Source: Agromyces subbeticus DSM 16689
Lineage (GTDB): Bacteria; Actinomycetota; Actinomycetes; Actinomycetales; Microbacteriaceae
DNA: 64,000 nt
Assembly (NCBI RefSeq): GCF_000421565.1
Contig: NZ_ATXG01000009.1
Location: 94,913 to 158,912, forward strand
Direction of reading: 5' to 3'
The position numbers and the translations under genes are program-made. Below are positions 61,906 to 64,000 of this stretch, one piece after another. A model generated the notes under the pieces. It did no database searches. It was not told the origin of the DNA and saw only the letters and a program-made list of their open reading frames with translations. Positions within the stretch are counted from its first letter, which is position 1, and each line of letters opens with the position of its first letter.

Positions 61906-62901
61906 GTGAAGATCGGCATCATCGGCGCAGGCGCGCTCGGCGGCACGTTCGCAGCACTGCTCGCGCGAGCGGGGCACGATGTCGAGGTGACGGCGCGAGG
62001 CGCGGGCCTCGAGGTCATCCGCGAGTCGGGCATCAGCCTGAGCGGCGGATACGGCGAGGTGCGCGCGCGAGTCGCCGCCGGCGAGTGGCTCACCGCCTCG
62101 CCCGATCTCGTGCTCGTCTGCACCAAGGCGCAAGACGCGGCATCCGCGATCGAGGCGAACGCCGCCCTCATCGACGGCGCCCCCGTCGTGGTTGTGCAGA
62201 ACGGGCTCGACGGGGTCGCGACCGCCGCGCGCCTGCTCCCACGATCGGCTTGCATGGGCCTGCTGTCGATCATCGCGGCCAACTACACCGAGCCCGGTGT
62301 CGTACGCATCACGACGCCGGCCACGAGCTACCTCGGGCGCGGCGACGGGCCGGCCGACCCCGAGAGCGTGCGAATCGCCGCGGTGCTCTCGGCTGCCGTG
62401 CCGGTGGTCGCGATCGACGGCTTCCGAGGTGCTCAGTGGACCAAGCTCATCGTGAACATGCTGAACGCCGTTCCCGCGATCGTGGGGCGCAGCGTGCAGG
62501 AGGTCGTCGACGATCGGCGCCTCCGCCGGGTCGTCACCGCGTCGATGCGCGAGACCGTGCGGGTCGGCATCGCGCGCGGTGTGCGCTTTGGCACGCTGCA
62601 AGGGCTCGGCGATCGCCGTCTGCGACTGTTCGCCCGGCTGCCGCTCGCCATCGGCCAGGTGCTGCCGCTGCTCATGCGCCTGCGCATGGGCGCGGTGCCG
62701 AACCTCGGGTCGACGCAGCAGAGCGTGCGCCGCGGCCAGCCGACCGAAGTGGATTTTCTGAACGGCGCCGTCGTGCGCGAGGCATCCGCCGCCGGTCTCG
62801 ATGCGCCGGTCAACCGTGCGCTCACCGCCCTCGTGCACGAGGTCGAGGCCCGCGGCGCTTCGTTGCCGCTCGAGCGCGTGCTCGCCGACGTGCCGGCCTG
62901 A
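61906..62901 (+). CDS. 2-dehydropantoate 2-reductase family protein (PanE-like)
   Basis: A 331-residue ketopantoate reductase-type protein. The NADPH motif is IGIIGAGALGGTFAALLARAG; the central VLVCTKAQDA, VVVQNGLDG and the helical C-terminal domain with AQWTKLIVNMLNAVPAIVG hold the catalytic Lys region. PanE makes pantoate for coenzyme A. The C-terminal GSTQQSVRRGQPTEVDFLNG is the conserved substrate loop. Paralogues with other 2-keto acid substrates are common, so the symbol is left open. Confidence 0.85.
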   Translation: MKIGIIGAGALGGTFAALLARAGHDVEVTARGAGLEVIRESGISLSGGYGEVRARVAAGEWLTASPDLVLVCTKAQDAASAIEANAALIDGAPVVVVQNGLDGVATAARLLPRSACMGLLSIIAANYTEPGVVRITTPATSYLGRGDGPADPESVRIAAVLSAAVPVVAIDGFRGAQWTKLIVNMLNAVPAIVGRSVQEVVDDRRLRRVVTASMRETVRVGIARGVRFGTLQGLGDRRLRLFARLPLAIGQVLPLLMRLRMGAVPNLGSTQQSVRRGQPTEVDFLNGAVVREASAAGLDAPVNRALTALVHEVEARGASLPLERVLADVPA

Positions 62902-62942
62902 CCGCCGGGTTCCACACCCGAGTTGCCCCCGGAACAGCACGA

Positions 62943-62968
62943 AGGGGGCCCGGCGAACCGGGCCCCCT
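62943..62968. terminator. bidirectional terminator, panE-like gene and surface protein
   Basis: Perfect 11-bp stem, AGGGGGCCCGG / CCGGGCCCCCT, with a CGAA tetraloop between convergent genes. The same tetraloop closes the hairpin at 6322. Confidence 0.85.
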
Positions 62969-62984
62969 CAGTGTGCAGCGTGCG

Positions 62985-64000
62985 TTATGCGCGCTTGCGG
63001 CGGATGCGCGCGATCACGAGGAACGCGAGTCCGGCGATCACGATGATGCCGGCGACGATGGCGACCGTCGTTCCCGCGAAACCGGTGCTCGCGAGCCCGG
63101 TGCCGGTCGAAGCGGCCGGCGTGCTCGCGCCGCCCCCGGATCCCTTGGGGCCGGTGGCGCACAGGGGCGTGGCCTCGGGGTACGAGATCGCGACCGTGGT
63201 CTCGGGGTTCACGACGATCGTGGCCTCGATGTCACCGCGGGTCCACGCGAAGTTGTCGTCGACCTCGATCCACTGGTTGCCGACCTTGGCCCAGCCCGGC
63301 CAGCCGTTCGCGACGCCGTTCTCGTCGACCGAGGCACCGGGCCACAGCGCCTCACCCGTGAGCTTGCCGTCGACGAGGTCGCCGAGCTCGATGGTGTGGG
63401 TGTTCGTGCCGTCGGTCAGCACGAGCGATGCCGTGTTACCCGTGGACTGCTGGTCGGGGTCGGTCAGCTCGACGTCGAAGAAGATCCACGGGGAGTCGGC
63501 CACGCATTCGCCGGTCGCGACCGAGCCCTTGAGGCTCGGCTCGATGCACTCATCGTCGGAGTATGGGAAGGTCCAGGTCACCGGACCGCCCTCCTTGAAG
63601 GCGTAGCCGGGCTTCGCCGTCGCGGTCACGGTCCAGACCTCGTCGCCGTCGACCGCGCTCCAGTCGATGGTCTCGGTGTCATCAGGAATGATCGGCTCTT
63701 CGTTGTTCGGTCCGCAGGTGTCCGTGAACGTCGGCGCACCGACGAGCTCGATCACGCAGGGGCTGTCATCGACCTTGAACGTCCAGGTCGTCGTCACGCC
63801 CTCGGGGAACGCCGAGCCCGGCTTCGCCGTCGCCGTCACCGTGATGACGCCGGCGACCTCGGTCGAGTTCCAGTCGATCGTCTCCGTGTCGTCGGGAACA
63901 GTGAGCTTCTCGTTGTCGGGACCGCACGTGTCGGAGAAGGTCGGAGCACCGTCGACCTGGATCACGCACGGCTCATCGTCGATCGTGAAGGGCCACGACG
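62985..64000 (-). CDS. LAxTG-anchored surface protein with 70-residue repeats, partial
   Basis: The C-terminal 338 residues of a secreted wall protein; the N-terminus lies beyond the right edge. Two full 70-residue repeats and part of a third are seen, each with CVI..GAPTFTDTCGP, PDDTETIDW, TVTATAKPG and TWTF. Then comes a beta-rich domain of about 140 residues, a Gly/Ser/Thr linker, the sortase signal LASTG, a membrane segment and the basic tail RIRRKRA. LAxTG is the signal of class E sortases in high-GC actinobacteria. The repeats probably form a stalk. Each repeat has conserved cysteines that may form disulfides. Its ligand or role is unknown. Confidence 0.88.
   Translation of the reverse strand, partial: SWPFTIDDEPCVIQVDGAPTFSDTCGPDNEKLTVPDDTETIDWNSTEVAGVITVTATAKPGSAFPEGVTTTWTFKVDDSPCVIELVGAPTFTDTCGPNNEEPIIPDDTETIDWSAVDGDEVWTVTATAKPGYAFKEGGPVTWTFPYSDDECIEPSLKGSVATGECVADSPWIFFDVELTDPDQQSTGNTASLVLTDGTNTHTIELGDLVDGKLTGEALWPGASVDENGVANGWPGWAKVGNQWIEVDDNFAWTRGDIEATIVVNPETTVAISYPEATPLCATGPKGSGGGASTPAASTGTGLASTGFAGTTVAIVAGIIVIAGLAFLVIARIRRKRA
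63549..63968 (-). repeat. two 210-base tandem repeats in the surface protein gene
   Basis: Two units of exactly 210 bases (70 codons), 63549-63758 and 63759-63968, each starting at the Cys codon of a CVI motif. Several stretches are near-identical at DNA level, including the part coding for PDDTETIDW. A third unit begins before the window edge. Such arrays can change copy number. Confidence 0.85.

Overview
The window looks like a chromosomal segment of a high-GC actinobacterium, most likely a member of the Microbacteriaceae (Microbacterium/Agromyces type). The basis is the high GC content, the GTG and TTG starts, many leaderless genes with a TANNNT box six or seven bases before the start codon, a LAxTG (class E sortase) surface protein and the mix of gene families. 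The genus is inferred. I saw no rRNA, tRNA, CRISPR array, insertion sequence or prophage.

Layout. 1-5564: a YhhN-type lysoplasmalogenase (cut by the left edge), an FKBP prolyl isomerase, a PrsW-like membrane protease, a GlcD-type FAD oxidase and a fused Ada-AlkA repair protein. 5596-16402: a non-phosphorylating L-fucose (or D-arabinose) pathway with an FCD-type GntR regulator, a ribose-type ABC importer, FucU mutarotase, lactonase, aldose dehydrogenase, L-fuconate dehydratase, an SDR and two FAH-fold proteins. 16413-17921: aspartase.

18069-32784 is the most interesting part: a predicted D-arabinan utilisation locus. It has two DUF4185/GH183-type proteins (one secreted, one lipoprotein), a DUF2961/GH172 protein, a GH116 (DUF608) protein, a MalFG-type ABC importer without its own ATPase, an FGGY pentulose kinase, an L-fucose/D-arabinose isomerase-like enzyme and a LacI regulator. 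Four copies of a GRAATCGATTTC palindrome lie at its three promoter regions. The enzyme set matches the families known to strip D-arabinan from mycobacterial arabinogalactan and lipoarabinomannan. The likely flow is secreted cleavage, import of oligosaccharides, intracellular trimming to D-arabinose, isomerisation to D-ribulose and phosphorylation.

32905-39750: a cluster that fits ethanolamine use through gamma-glutamylation (Eat-like permease, glutamine-synthetase-like ligase, SDR, aldehyde dehydrogenase, gamma-Glu amidase, GntR). 39830-51376: mixed housekeeping genes (uracil permease, phosphate transporter, Nudix, phosphofructokinase, SNF2 helicase, DUF2207 protein, CsoR-family regulator, macrodomain, glycerophosphodiesterase). 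51468-57248: an AlaDH/PNT-type dehydrogenase and a deoxyribose operon (SorC-family deoR, deoC, aldehyde dehydrogenase, a half-length aldehyde dehydrogenase). 57398-64000: a small membrane protein, a truB-ribF operon ending in a CynX-type transporter, a PanE-like reductase and a repeat-containing LAxTG surface protein cut by the right edge.

Operons are tight: many neighbours share a 4-base ATGA or GTGA overlap. Strong hairpin terminators separate most transcription units.
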